A stretch of 15,661 nucleotides of DNA from Bacillota bacterium (GTDB taxonomy: Bacteria; Bacillota; Clostridia; Lachnospirales; Lachnospiraceae), in the NCBI GenBank assembly GCA_023399455.1, contig JAEWPN010000184.1, forward strand, positions 1-15,661, written 5' to 3'. Under the pieces are notes generated by a model. That model was not told where the DNA came from. It saw nothing but the letters and a program-made list of their open reading frames with translations, and did no database searches. The translations under genes were made by a program, and so were the position numbers. Shown piece by piece: positions 1 through 6,734 of this stretch (positions are counted from its first letter, which is position 1; every line of letters begins with the position of its first letter).

Positions 1-13
1 AATCATTATATTG

Positions 14-67
14 CAAGTATACCATATTTTTGATATACTTGACAAGTCGGGGGAAGGTTTTTAAGAT
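14..67 (+). promoter_or_regulatory. Promoter with overlapping inverted repeat
   Basis: A perfect -35 hexamer TTGACA (39-44) is followed after 17 nt by TAAGAT (62-67, 4 of 6 to TATAAT). An 8-bp perfect inverted repeat, CAAGTATA (14-21) and TATACTTG (34-41), runs into the -35, so it could be an operator for a repressor of the first gene. The hexamers and the repeat are seen directly; promoter and operator function are inferred. Transcription would start near 74, which rules out a translation start at the TTG at 67. Confidence 0.5.
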
Positions 68-117
68 TGTTTAGGGGAATATTTAGTTCGACCATATGGG
101 GAAATGATGGTGAAAGT

Positions 118-801
118 ATGCAAAAAATGGATATTTTAGGGGTTACGCTTACCGATTATTCTCTCAAGGAGTCGCTGCTTTTGCTGGACGGTTTTTTAGA
201 AAACGGCGCTCTTAATACGATTTTATACGTTACGACACCGATGCTTATATTGGCGGGAAAAGATGAAAATGAAAAAGAGAGAATTGAATCCATGGATATG
301 ACCCTGTGCGGGGAGTCCGATATTCTGAGAGTGGCGAAGATAGAATCCAAGAGCCGTTCGTATGAAGTGGAGAATCTCGTTTTTTTAAAGGAATTTTTGA
401 GAAGAATCGTGCGCGGAGGGAAAACGATATATTTGCTATCCGATTCGGAAGAGGATGCACAGAAGCTGAGAGATGAGTTGAAGGATTTTCAGCGGGGCAT
501 CGCAGTCAGAGGCTATCAGATCATAAAAGAGGATGCGGAAAATGTGGAGGAAGTCGTTAACGATATTAACGATATTGCCCCTTCCGTAATTATTTCGCGA
601 ATGGCAGGAAGCAGGCAGGAGCAATGGATGCTGGAAGCGAAGCCGTATATCAACGCTGAGGTATGGCTGGGAATTTCCAAGGACATGAAGCTGGGCGAGC
701 GCCATGAATCTTTTCAGAAGAAAGCAATGAGCCGAATCTACAAGAAGATGTTCCACGATCGGATGAACAGATATAACGGAGAAAATGAAAAGAATCAGTA
801 A
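118..801 (+). CDS. Divergent WecB/TagA/CpsF-family glycosyltransferase-like protein
   Basis: A 227-residue protein that follows the fold pattern of the WecG/TagA/CpsF family, whose members transfer N-acetylmannosamine or similar sugars to lipid-linked acceptors for teichoic acid or polysaccharide synthesis. The family-typical opening (MQKMDILGV), a Thr near residue 39, and a GSRQEQW segment (164-170, corresponding to G.PKQE.W) are visible. The usual PDG motif carrying the catalytic Asp reads LCGES (63-67), the following RVTG-type motif is replaced by YEVEN, and the late GVGGAFDF motif reads GISKDMKL. It may therefore be inactive or have a changed activity. The ATG at 118 is chosen because GGTGA lies just upstream (109-113) and because an upstream in-frame TTG at 67 falls inside the promoter. 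It is a single-gene unit closed by a terminator. Family assignment is fairly secure; function is not. Confidence 0.72.
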   Translation: MQKMDILGVTLTDYSLKESLLLLDGFLENGALNTILYVTTPMLILAGKDENEKERIESMDMTLCGESDILRVAKIESKSRSYEVENLVFLKEFLRRIVRGGKTIYLLSDSEEDAQKLRDELKDFQRGIAVRGYQIIKEDAENVEEVVNDINDIAPSVIISRMAGSRQEQWMLEAKPYINAEVWLGISKDMKLGERHESFQKKAMSRIYKKMFHDRMNRYNGENEKNQ

Positions 802-841
802 GCAGATTTGAAATGAGAATAAGTTTCAAATCTGCCTTTTT
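802..841 (+). terminator. Rho-independent terminator after the TagA-like gene
   Basis: A perfect 12-bp stem (GCAGATTTGAAA at 802-813, its complement at 824-835) with a 10-nt loop is followed by CTTTTT. It begins directly after the TAA stop codon and separates this gene from the CdaR-type regulator downstream. Confidence 0.9.
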
Positions 842-977
842 AGTGTTGCAGCCGGCATGAAAGCCGCCGCAGAAAAACGTTGTGGAAGTTGTACATTGGA
901 TAAAATCTGTACGGTTTCTCAGAATACATAAAAAATACACAAAGTTTTGAAGAAATAGTGTAGATTTTTTTGTAGTT

Positions 978-1005
978 TTGAATTAAAATGAAAATTGGGT
1001 ATAGG
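978..1005 (+). promoter_or_regulatory. Weak candidate promoter for the CdaR-type gene
   Basis: The 842-1085 stretch holds no gene and becomes very AT-rich from about 930. The best sigma-A candidate is TTGAAT (978-983), 16 nt, TATAGG (1000-1005). A TATAAA at 1037-1042 is an alternative -10 without a good -35. The true start site cannot be fixed by eye. Confidence 0.25.
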
Positions 1006-1085
1006 AAAAACAGATTTTTTATCAAAATGTGCATTGTATAAATTGCATATAAGGTTAGGAAAAAAGAAGGAGAAGGAGCGGGGAA

Positions 1086-2174
1086 ATGATTTCAAATCAA
1101 ATATTACAAAATACAATTGAGGGCCTTAAGGCGATCGCCAGAGTAGAGTTGTGTGTAATGGATGTAGACGGTAAGGAGGTAGCATCCACTGTGGCAGGGA
1201 TGGAAAGCTGTTCTGCGGCAGCAGTAGAGTTCGTGGGTTCTGCTGCAGATTCCCAGGAGATACAGGGATACCAATATTTCAAGATATTTGACGAGTTGCA
1301 ATTAGAGTATATATTGATTGCCGGCGGAGCAGGCGAGGATGTGTACATGGTCGGAAAGATGGTGGCCTTTCAGATTCAGGGTCTTTTGATTGCGTATAAG
1401 GAACGCTTTGATAAGGACAACTTTATCAAGAATCTGCTGCTCGATAATCTGCTTTTGGTAGATATTTACAGTCGCGCGAAAAAGCTGCATATACAGACGG
1501 ACGGAAAAAGGGTCGTCATGATCATAGAGACGGAGAATGGGAAAGACAGCAACGTTTTAGAGCTCATGCGGACATATTATGGAAATAATAGCAAAGATTT
1601 CATTACCGCAGTGGATGAAAATAATGTTATAGTAGTAAAGGACCTTTCGGAAGGAGACAGCAGCAAGGAAATCGATAAGACTGCCCGGAACGCAGAGGCC
1701 TATCTTTTGAAAGAGGGCATGAAGAACATTCGTATTTCTTATGGAACCACGGTTAATGAGATTAAAGAAGTGAGCCGTTCCTATAAGGAAGCGAAGATGG
1801 CGCTGGATGTCGGAAAGATATTCTTTGATGAAAGGGATATCGTCGCTTACAGTGAGCTGGGAATAGGTCGTTTGATCTATCAGCTTCCCATACCGCTCTG
1901 CAAAATGTTCATAAAGGAAATTTTCGGTGGAAAGAGCCCGGATGATTTTGATGAAGAGACCCTTACGACGATCAACAAATTTTTTGAGAACAGTTTAAAT
2001 GTATCGGAGACTTCAAGACAGCTGTTCATTCATAGAAACACACTCGTATACAGACTGGATAAATTGCAGAAAAGCACCGGCCTGGACCTCAGAGTGTTCG
2101 AAGATGCGATTACTTTTAAGATTGCGCTTATGGTTGTAAAGTATATGAAGTATATGGAAACTTTTGAATATTGA
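1086..2174 (+). CDS. CdaR/PucR-family sugar-diacid-type transcriptional regulator
   Basis: A 362-residue regulator. Roughly residues 1-115 resemble the sugar-diacid recognition domain that binds small organic acids, about 140-255 a degenerate GGDEF-like linker domain, and about 296-352 the PucR C-terminal helix-turn-helix (segment LNVSETSRQLFIHRNTLVYR). Members typically activate uptake and breakdown genes for glycerate, glycolate or glucarate in response to the ligand. None of those target genes is nearby; the downstream neighbours are ftsEX. The start is well supported by AAGGAG (1073-1078) seven bases before the ATG. No T-tailed terminator separates it from ftsE, only the MITE-like element. 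The ligand and targets are unknown. The family call rests on domain order and the HTH sequence. Confidence 0.85.
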   Translation: MISNQILQNTIEGLKAIARVELCVMDVDGKEVASTVAGMESCSAAAVEFVGSAADSQEIQGYQYFKIFDELQLEYILIAGGAGEDVYMVGKMVAFQIQGLLIAYKERFDKDNFIKNLLLDNLLLVDIYSRAKKLHIQTDGKRVVMIIETENGKDSNVLELMRTYYGNNSKDFITAVDENNVIVVKDLSEGDSSKEIDKTARNAEAYLLKEGMKNIRISYGTTVNEIKEVSRSYKEAKMALDVGKIFFDERDIVAYSELGIGRLIYQLPIPLCKMFIKEIFGGKSPDDFDEETLTTINKFFENSLNVSETSRQLFIHRNTLVYRLDKLQKSTGLDLRVFEDAITFKIALMVVKYMKYMETFEY

Positions 2175-2175
2175 T

Positions 2176-2183
2176 AAAAACGG
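2176..2183. repeat. Left target-site duplication of the MITE
   Basis: AAAAACGG lies immediately outside the left terminal inverted repeat and is repeated exactly outside the right one (2317-2324). Confidence 0.75.
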
Positions 2184-2316
2184 GTTACTGTTCACACAGT
2201 AGCTTGACACTTGCTGTTAAGCTACGTAAGAAGGTGATGCAAGAGATGATTTCTGCTTCGCTAAGCGAATTTAATTGCAGAAATCATGCGTTACTGAGAA
2301 CGGAGTGAACAGTAAC
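2184..2316. mobile_element. 133-bp MITE-like element with 12-bp TIRs
   Basis: The ends are a perfect 12-bp inverted repeat, GTTACTGTTCAC (2184-2195) and GTGAACAGTAAC (2305-2316). The interior is built from nested palindromes: GTAGCTT/AAGCTAC (2199-2205, 2219-2225), ATGATTTCTGC/GCAGAAATCAT (2246-2256, 2277-2287) and within it TTCGC/GCGAA (2257-2261, 2265-2269). It has no open frame of useful length, so it would need a transposase supplied in trans. It is bounded on both sides by an identical 8-bp sequence, the signature of a transposition event. It sits 9 bp after the regulator's stop codon and 63 bp before ftsE. The structure is seen directly; the MITE identity is inferred. Confidence 0.8.
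2204..2232 (+). promoter_or_regulatory. Possible outward promoter inside the MITE
   Basis: TTGACA (2204-2209) is a consensus -35. At a 17-nt spacing the -10 would be TAAGAA (2227-2232), only 3 of 6 to TATAAT. If active it would read toward ftsE. No better sigma-A promoter was seen between the regulator and ftsE, but the -10 is poor. Confidence 0.2.
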
Positions 2317-2324
2317 AAAAACGG
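2317..2324. repeat. Right target-site duplication of the MITE
   Basis: AAAAACGG immediately outside the right terminal inverted repeat, identical to 2176-2183. Removing the element and one copy would restore a short regulator-ftsE spacer of about 64 bp. Confidence 0.75.
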
Positions 2325-2365
2325 CTAAGCTATTATCAGAAAGAGACAAAAAGGATAAAACAATT

Positions 2366-2372
2366 AGGGGTG
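2366..2372 (+). promoter_or_regulatory. Ribosome binding site that sets the TTG start of ftsE
   Basis: AGGGGTG seven bases before a TTG at 2380. No in-frame ATG occurs until well past the Walker A motif, so the TTG start is needed to give a full-length FtsE. Confidence 0.65.
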
Positions 2373-2379
2373 AATAACT

Positions 2380-3126
2380 TTGGCTGAGAAAGAAAGAAAG
2401 AGACGAAGAGGGAAAAAGCAGGCTGATCTGGGGAATGAAATCATTACTCTCGAAAATGTCAGCAAGGCATATGCTACGGGAGCGCCGGCATTAAACGGCG
2501 TCAGCCTACATATTAATAAAGGAGAGTTCGTATTTATCGTAGGCGACAGCGGTTCCGGCAAATCGACCTTAATCAAGCTTCTTCTTCGGGAATTGACGCC
2601 GACTTCAGGGAATATCAGCGTCATGGGATATGATCTGGTGAAAATCAGACACCGTAAGATTCCGAAGTTCAGAAGAAATCTTGGAATCGTGTTTCAAGAT
2701 TTCCGGCTTTTGAAGGATAGGAACGTATATGAGAACGTAGCCTTTGCACAGCGTATCATTCAAGTGTCCAATAAAGAAATAAAACGAAATGTACCGAGCG
2801 TTCTGTCTATGGTAGGGCTCGCGGGAAAGTATAAGGCGAAGCCGAGGCAGCTTTCCGGAGGTGAACAGCAAAGGGTTGCTCTCGCCAGAGCGTTGGTCAA
2901 TAGACCCACCATATTGCTCGCCGATGAGCCTACCGGTAATCTGGATCCTAAGAATTCGTGGGAAATCATGAAGCTCCTGGAGCAGATCAATGAAAATGGC
3001 ACAACGGTTCTGGTGGTAACACACAATAGAGAAATTGTGAATTCCATGCAGAGAAGAGTCGTTACAATGAAACGCGGTATTGTTGTAAGCGATGAGGAAA
3101 AAGGTGGTTATATCGATGAGAATTAG
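2380..3126 (+). CDS. ftsE: Cell-division ABC transporter ATP-binding protein FtsE
   Basis: A 248-residue ATPase of the FtsEX complex, which acts at the inner face of the membrane and couples ATP hydrolysis to activation of peptidoglycan hydrolases outside. Walker A GDSGSGKS (55-62), Q-loop Q106, signature LSGGEQ (158-163), Walker B ILLADE (178-183) and switch His215 are all intact. The start is TTG. The N-terminus carries about 20 extra residues, highly basic (KERKRRRGKK), compared with typical FtsE of about 228 residues. This extension could contact membrane lipid or RNA, or it could be neutral. The end overlaps ftsX by 11 nt, so the two are translationally coupled. Confidence 0.95.
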   Translation: MAEKERKRRRGKKQADLGNEIITLENVSKAYATGAPALNGVSLHINKGEFVFIVGDSGSGKSTLIKLLLRELTPTSGNISVMGYDLVKIRHRKIPKFRRNLGIVFQDFRLLKDRNVYENVAFAQRIIQVSNKEIKRNVPSVLSMVGLAGKYKAKPRQLSGGEQQRVALARALVNRPTILLADEPTGNLDPKNSWEIMKLLEQINENGTTVLVVTHNREIVNSMQRRVVTMKRGIVVSDEEKGGYIDEN

Positions 3127-4012
3127 TACATTTTTTTATACTATCGGACAGGGATTCCGCAATATTATAAGAAATAAGTGGTTTTCCCTCGCTTCTATCG
3201 CCACAATAGGCGCATGCTTGTTTCTGTTCGGTTTGTTCTATGCGATTATTACGAATTTCCAACATATTGTAAAGACGGCAGAGGAGGGTGTGTCTGTTAC
3301 CGTTTTCTTCGATGAAGGGGTAAATGATACGAGAATCAGTGAAATCGGCGATATGATCGCGAAAAGGGTGGAGGTTTCAGAGGTAAAGTTCGTTTCAGCA
3401 CAGGAAGCTTGGGAAAGCTTTAAAGAGGATTACTTAGGAGAATATGCGGACGGTTTCACGGAAAATCCGCTGGCAGATTCCGCGCACTATGAGATTTACT
3501 TAAACGATGTTTCCCTGCAGCCGGCTCTGGTCACTTATCTGGAATCCATTGATGATATAAGAAGAATCAATAAGTCGGAAATCACGGCGACTACCTTAAG
3601 TGGGGTAAACGCCTTGATTGCCTATGTTTCTATCGGTATTATCGGTATTCTTTTCGCAGTATCCATATTCCTCATAAGCAATACGGTAACGATAGGAATT
3701 TCCGTGCGTAAGGAAGAGATCAATATTATGAAATATATAGGGGCGACGGACTTTTTCGTCAGGTCTCCGTTCGTTATCGAGGGAATACTAATAGGGGTAA
3801 TAGGTTCTCTGGTGCCATTGGGGCTGATTTACTTCATATATAACAATGTCATCCTTTATGTATCGGAGAGATTTTCCATGTTAGCACAACTTTTGAGCTT
3901 TTTACCTGTAGAGACGATTTTCAATACATTAGCACCTGTATCCATCGCTATGGGAGTTGGAATCGGTTTCCTTGGAAGTATCGTAACTGTCAGAAAGCAC
4001 TTAAGAGTATAG
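3116..4012 (+). CDS. ftsX: Cell-division membrane protein FtsX
   Basis: A 298-residue partner of FtsE with the standard topology: a short cytoplasmic N-terminus, TM1 (about 22-46), a large extracytoplasmic loop (about 47-160) that in the family binds the hydrolase or its activator, then TM2 (168-191), TM3 (219-243) and TM4 (272-290). The ATG at 3116 is chosen because AAGGTGG (3101-3107) is well placed before it and it begins MRISTFFYTIGQGFRN, as the family does. An in-frame ATG at 3092 lies further inside ftsE and has no good ribosome site. The gene for the secreted M23 peptidase begins 12 nt after its stop codon, making that peptidase the obvious partner for the loop. Confidence 0.94.
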   Translation: MRISTFFYTIGQGFRNIIRNKWFSLASIATIGACLFLFGLFYAIITNFQHIVKTAEEGVSVTVFFDEGVNDTRISEIGDMIAKRVEVSEVKFVSAQEAWESFKEDYLGEYADGFTENPLADSAHYEIYLNDVSLQPALVTYLESIDDIRRINKSEITATTLSGVNALIAYVSIGIIGILFAVSIFLISNTVTIGISVRKEEINIMKYIGATDFFVRSPFVIEGILIGVIGSLVPLGLIYFIYNNVILYVSERFSMLAQLLSFLPVETIFNTLAPVSIAMGVGIGFLGSIVTVRKHLRV

Positions 4013-4024
4013 GGAATATTGCAT

Positions 4025-5254
4025 ATGAAACAATGGAGGAAGATTCTGTGCGCTGTGCTTTGCATTCCTGTCATCGTTCAGGCGGCGTTTCTCTTTATTC
4101 CGGCTTCGATTGACGCTCAGGCTTCCGGGCTTACGAACGACAGTATCAAGCAGAAGGAAGAAGAAATAGAAAATGCGCGGGAATTGAAAAATAAGCTGCA
4201 GTCGAATCTTACAGATGTTAAGAAGATAAAAGAAGAGCTTGAAGCCTCAAAGAATGATCTGACCGCTTATGTGACCCAGCTCGACGGACAGCTTAAGACT
4301 ATTCAGGAAAAGATTGCCGATTTAAAGGATAAGATAGCAGAAAAGGAAGAAGAAATTTCAGTGACGGAGCAGGAACTGGAAGTGGCGGTGGAGGATCAGG
4401 AAAATCAATACGAAGCGATGAAAAAAAGAATTAAGTTCATGTATGAAAAGGGCGATAACCTATACATGGAGCTGATTTTTTCTTCTTCCAGCTTCGGTGA
4501 AATGTTAAATAAGGCGGAGTATATCGAAATGCTCTCCTCTTATGACAGAAAGATGCTGGATGAATATGTAGCAACGCGAAAGATGATTGAGTTATATAAG
4601 GAGCAGCTTGAGGAAGACAGAGCCTATCTGGAGGAAGCCAGATCGGGAGTTGAGCAGGAAGAAGCTTCCTTAGGAGAGCTGATAGACGAAAAGGAAAGGA
4701 CGATTACCGAAGTTTCTACCGATATAACGAATAAAGAGGCTGCAATCGCAGAATATGAAGCCGATATTGCGGAACAGAACGAGACTATAGCAGCGCTGGA
4801 GAAGGCGGTTGCCGAAGAAAAGGCGAAGCTGGCGGAAGAAAATAACCTGAGGTACGACGGAGGTATTTTTAGCTGGCCTGCGCCGTCCTATACGAGAATC
4901 AGCGACGATTACGGCACCCGTATACATCCAATACTAGGAGTGGAGCAGTTTCACAACGGTGTGGATATGGCGGCTCCTGGGGGCTCGCCGATTGTAGCCG
5001 CATACGATGGAAATGTAGTAGCTTCGGATTACAGCGGATCCATGGGTAATTATATTATGATCGATCATGGTGATGGGTTGTATACGATTTATATGCATGC
5101 ATCTGCGCTTTATGTTTCAAAAGGCGATTTTGTAACAAAGGGACAAAATATTGCTGCGGTGGGTTCGACAGGTCGTTCGACAGGCAACCATCTCCATTTC
5201 AGCGTACGTTTAAACGGAAGTTATGTTTCACCTTGGAACTACTTGAGTAAATAA
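4025..5254 (+). CDS. Secreted coiled-coil M23 metallopeptidase (EnvC/PcsB-like FtsEX partner)
   Basis: A 409-residue exported murein hydrolase or activator. A signal peptide covers residues 1-33, with a likely cut after AQA. A long, charged coiled coil runs from about 38 to 275, and the C-terminal LytM/M23 domain from about 285 to 409. Zinc ligands and catalytic His are present: H310 and D314 (HNGVD), H358 (YMHAS) and H389/H391 (HLH). Unlike E. coli EnvC, whose LytM domain is degenerate, this one should be able to cut peptide cross-links. In B. subtilis and S. pneumoniae, FtsEX controls CwlO (NlpC/P60) or PcsB (CHAP); here the coiled coil carries M23 instead. The ATG at 4025 has AGGGA nine bases upstream and gives the cleaner signal peptide; a TTG at 4019 is less likely. 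Adjacency to ftsX indicates the same operon. Confidence 0.9.
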   Translation: MKQWRKILCAVLCIPVIVQAAFLFIPASIDAQASGLTNDSIKQKEEEIENARELKNKLQSNLTDVKKIKEELEASKNDLTAYVTQLDGQLKTIQEKIADLKDKIAEKEEEISVTEQELEVAVEDQENQYEAMKKRIKFMYEKGDNLYMELIFSSSSFGEMLNKAEYIEMLSSYDRKMLDEYVATRKMIELYKEQLEEDRAYLEEARSGVEQEEASLGELIDEKERTITEVSTDITNKEAAIAEYEADIAEQNETIAALEKAVAEEKAKLAEENNLRYDGGIFSWPAPSYTRISDDYGTRIHPILGVEQFHNGVDMAAPGGSPIVAAYDGNVVASDYSGSMGNYIMIDHGDGLYTIYMHASALYVSKGDFVTKGQNIAAVGSTGRSTGNHLHFSVRLNGSYVSPWNYLSK

Positions 5255-5269
5255 TTGGAGATGATAGTA

Positions 5270-6601
5270 ATGAAATATAATTTAAACAATAATTCTGAGG
5301 AATATAAGAATAGCCCGGAGAACGATAAGAAAAATAACAATAATCTTCAGGAGAAAACCGGAAAAGGCGGTTTTTTCGGCGGAATCTTTACAGGAGTGCT
5401 TCTCAGCCTCTTAATTGCGAGCTGTATATTCACGGTGAAGCAGATTTATACGACGTATCAATTAAAAGAGGCCAGCGAGGTTGCAAGTGCGGAAATGGCG
5501 GCTCCGGAGGAAATCGTAAGCGACCTCACGATGTCGAAGCTGCGCGCCATTGAGGATGCCATAGGCACTTATTATTACAAAGAGGATGTCGATGTACAGA
5601 AGATGATTGACGGAATGTACGAGGGCGTAGTGGGATCTTTGGGCGACCCGTATTCCACTTATTATACGCAGGAGGATGTTCAGCGGCTGATGGAGGAGAC
5701 GGAGGGCATCTATTACGGCATAGGCGCCTATGTAAGTATTGTTGATCAGAAATCCGGTCTGGCACAAATTAGCGGTGCAATGGAGGGGTCGCCTGCACAG
5801 GAGGCAGGGCTTCGTGCCGGAGACATCATATATAAGGTAGATGATGTGGATGTGCAGGGGCTGGAGCTTTCGGAGATAGTGAGCAAAATCAAGGGACTCG
5901 AAGGAACGACGGTACACCTTACCTTATACAGAGAGGGTGAAAACGATTATCTTGAGTTCGATATAGAGCGCAGAAAGATAGAGAGTCCTACGGTCAACTA
6001 TGAAATGTTTACAGGCAGCATCGGCTATCTTCAGATTACGGAATTCGATGATATTACCTTAGACCAGTTCACGGAGGCCATGGCAGTTCTGCGGGGGCAA
6101 GGTATGCAGGGCCTGGTGTTGGATCTGCGCTCGAATCCGGGCGGCAACCTAAGTACGGTTACGGAAATCGCCAGACAAATGCTCCCCAAGGGCTTGATCG
6201 TATATACGGAGGACAGAGAAGGAAACCGGACAGAATATTCCGGCGATGGAACGAAAGTGTTCGATTTGCCCTTGGTCGTTCTCGTTAACGGATATTCGGC
6301 CAGCGCATCGGAAATATTGGCGGGAGCTATTAAGGACTATGGTATAGGAGAGCTGGTGGGAACTACCACATTTGGAAAGGGAATCGTGCAGAGAGTGCTT
6401 TCGCTGTCGGATGGAACGGCTCTTAAGCTCACAGTAAGCAGTTATTTTACACCGAAGGGTAACAATATTCACGGAATCGGCATCGAACCGGATGAGGTAT
6501 GTGAGTTCGATAGCGACCAGTATTACAGCAATGGCTACGATAACCAGTTGGAGCGCGCGAAGGAAATCATCGCGGAGAAGATCGCTGCTGTGACCAATTA
6601 A
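5270..6601 (+). CDS. ctpB: Membrane-anchored PDZ/S41 carboxy-terminal processing protease (CtpB-like)
   Basis: A 443-residue protease. After an Asn/Lys-rich cytoplasmic stretch there is a single membrane anchor (about 38-56), then an external region with a PDZ domain (GIGAYVSI... LRAGDII, roughly 145-230) and the S41 peptidase domain. By spacing to the B. subtilis CtpB triad, the catalytic Ser is S345 (YSASASE), with K370 (TFGKG) and Q374. The family cleaves unfolded or C-terminal segments of envelope proteins. In B. subtilis the homologue also sits next to ftsX. Control of the neighbouring M23 hydrolase is a reasonable inference, because CtpA enzymes in Gram-negatives degrade M23 hydrolases. 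The ATG at 5270 is preferred (GGAG at 5257-5260, nine bases upstream) over ATG 5261 or TTG 5255. The gene starts 15 nt after the M23 gene. Confidence 0.92.
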   Translation: MKYNLNNNSEEYKNSPENDKKNNNNLQEKTGKGGFFGGIFTGVLLSLLIASCIFTVKQIYTTYQLKEASEVASAEMAAPEEIVSDLTMSKLRAIEDAIGTYYYKEDVDVQKMIDGMYEGVVGSLGDPYSTYYTQEDVQRLMEETEGIYYGIGAYVSIVDQKSGLAQISGAMEGSPAQEAGLRAGDIIYKVDDVDVQGLELSEIVSKIKGLEGTTVHLTLYREGENDYLEFDIERRKIESPTVNYEMFTGSIGYLQITEFDDITLDQFTEAMAVLRGQGMQGLVLDLRSNPGGNLSTVTEIARQMLPKGLIVYTEDREGNRTEYSGDGTKVFDLPLVVLVNGYSASASEILAGAIKDYGIGELVGTTTFGKGIVQRVLSLSDGTALKLTVSSYFTPKGNNIHGIGIEPDEVCEFDSDQYYSNGYDNQLERAKEIIAEKIAAVTN

Positions 6602-6618
6602 ATATTAAGAAATATAAT
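6590..6618 (+). promoter_or_regulatory. Candidate promoter just upstream of the SOS box
   Basis: GTGACC (6590-6595), 17 nt, perfect TATAAT (6613-6618), overlapping the end of the S41 gene. A start near 6625 would place the SOS box directly downstream, a classic repressor position, but the transcript would begin in the hairpin. The -10 is strong, the -35 is 4 of 6. Confidence 0.35.
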
Positions 6619-6623
6619 GGTAG

Positions 6624-6668
6624 AAAGTACAGAACAAATGTTCTAATTTGTTCTGTACTTTTATTATT
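6624..6668 (+). terminator. Terminator of the ftsEX operon
   Basis: A perfect 15-bp stem, AAAGTACAGAACAAA (6624-6638) with its complement at 6647-6661, an 8-nt loop and a T-rich tail (TTATTATT). It lies 23 nt after the S41 stop codon. The 5' arm and loop contain the SOS box. Confidence 0.75.
6632..6643. promoter_or_regulatory. LexA/DinR SOS box upstream of uvrB
   Basis: GAACAAATGTTC fits the firmicute LexA (DinR) core GAAC-RNRY-GTTC at every position, with A and T as outer flanks instead of C and G. uvrB is a standard LexA target, so context supports it. It lies 126 nt before the uvrB start and inside the terminator hairpin. Confidence 0.65.
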
Positions 6669-6696
6669 CTTTGTGGTAGAATAGATTTCGTATAAT
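6668..6696 (+). promoter_or_regulatory. Candidate uvrB promoter
   Basis: A perfect TATAAT at 6691-6696. The 17-nt-spaced -35 is TCTTTG (6668-6673), poor; TTGTGG (6671-6676) is better but only 14 nt away. Transcription from here would avoid the hairpin. Confidence 0.4.
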
Positions 6697-6734
6697 ACGG
6701 AAAAGCTCATTGCAGCATAAAATTTGTAATAAAT

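Noticed and set aside
67..117. Upstream TTG start for the TagA-like protein
   Set aside because: It falls within the likely -10 hexamer of the promoter and has no ribosome site; the protein family begins near the ATG at 118.
842..1085. Riboswitch or small RNA in the leader of the CdaR-type gene
   Set aside because: Apart from a 4-bp hairpin (CGGC/GCCG near 854-867) there is no recognisable riboswitch core; the region is mostly AT-rich.
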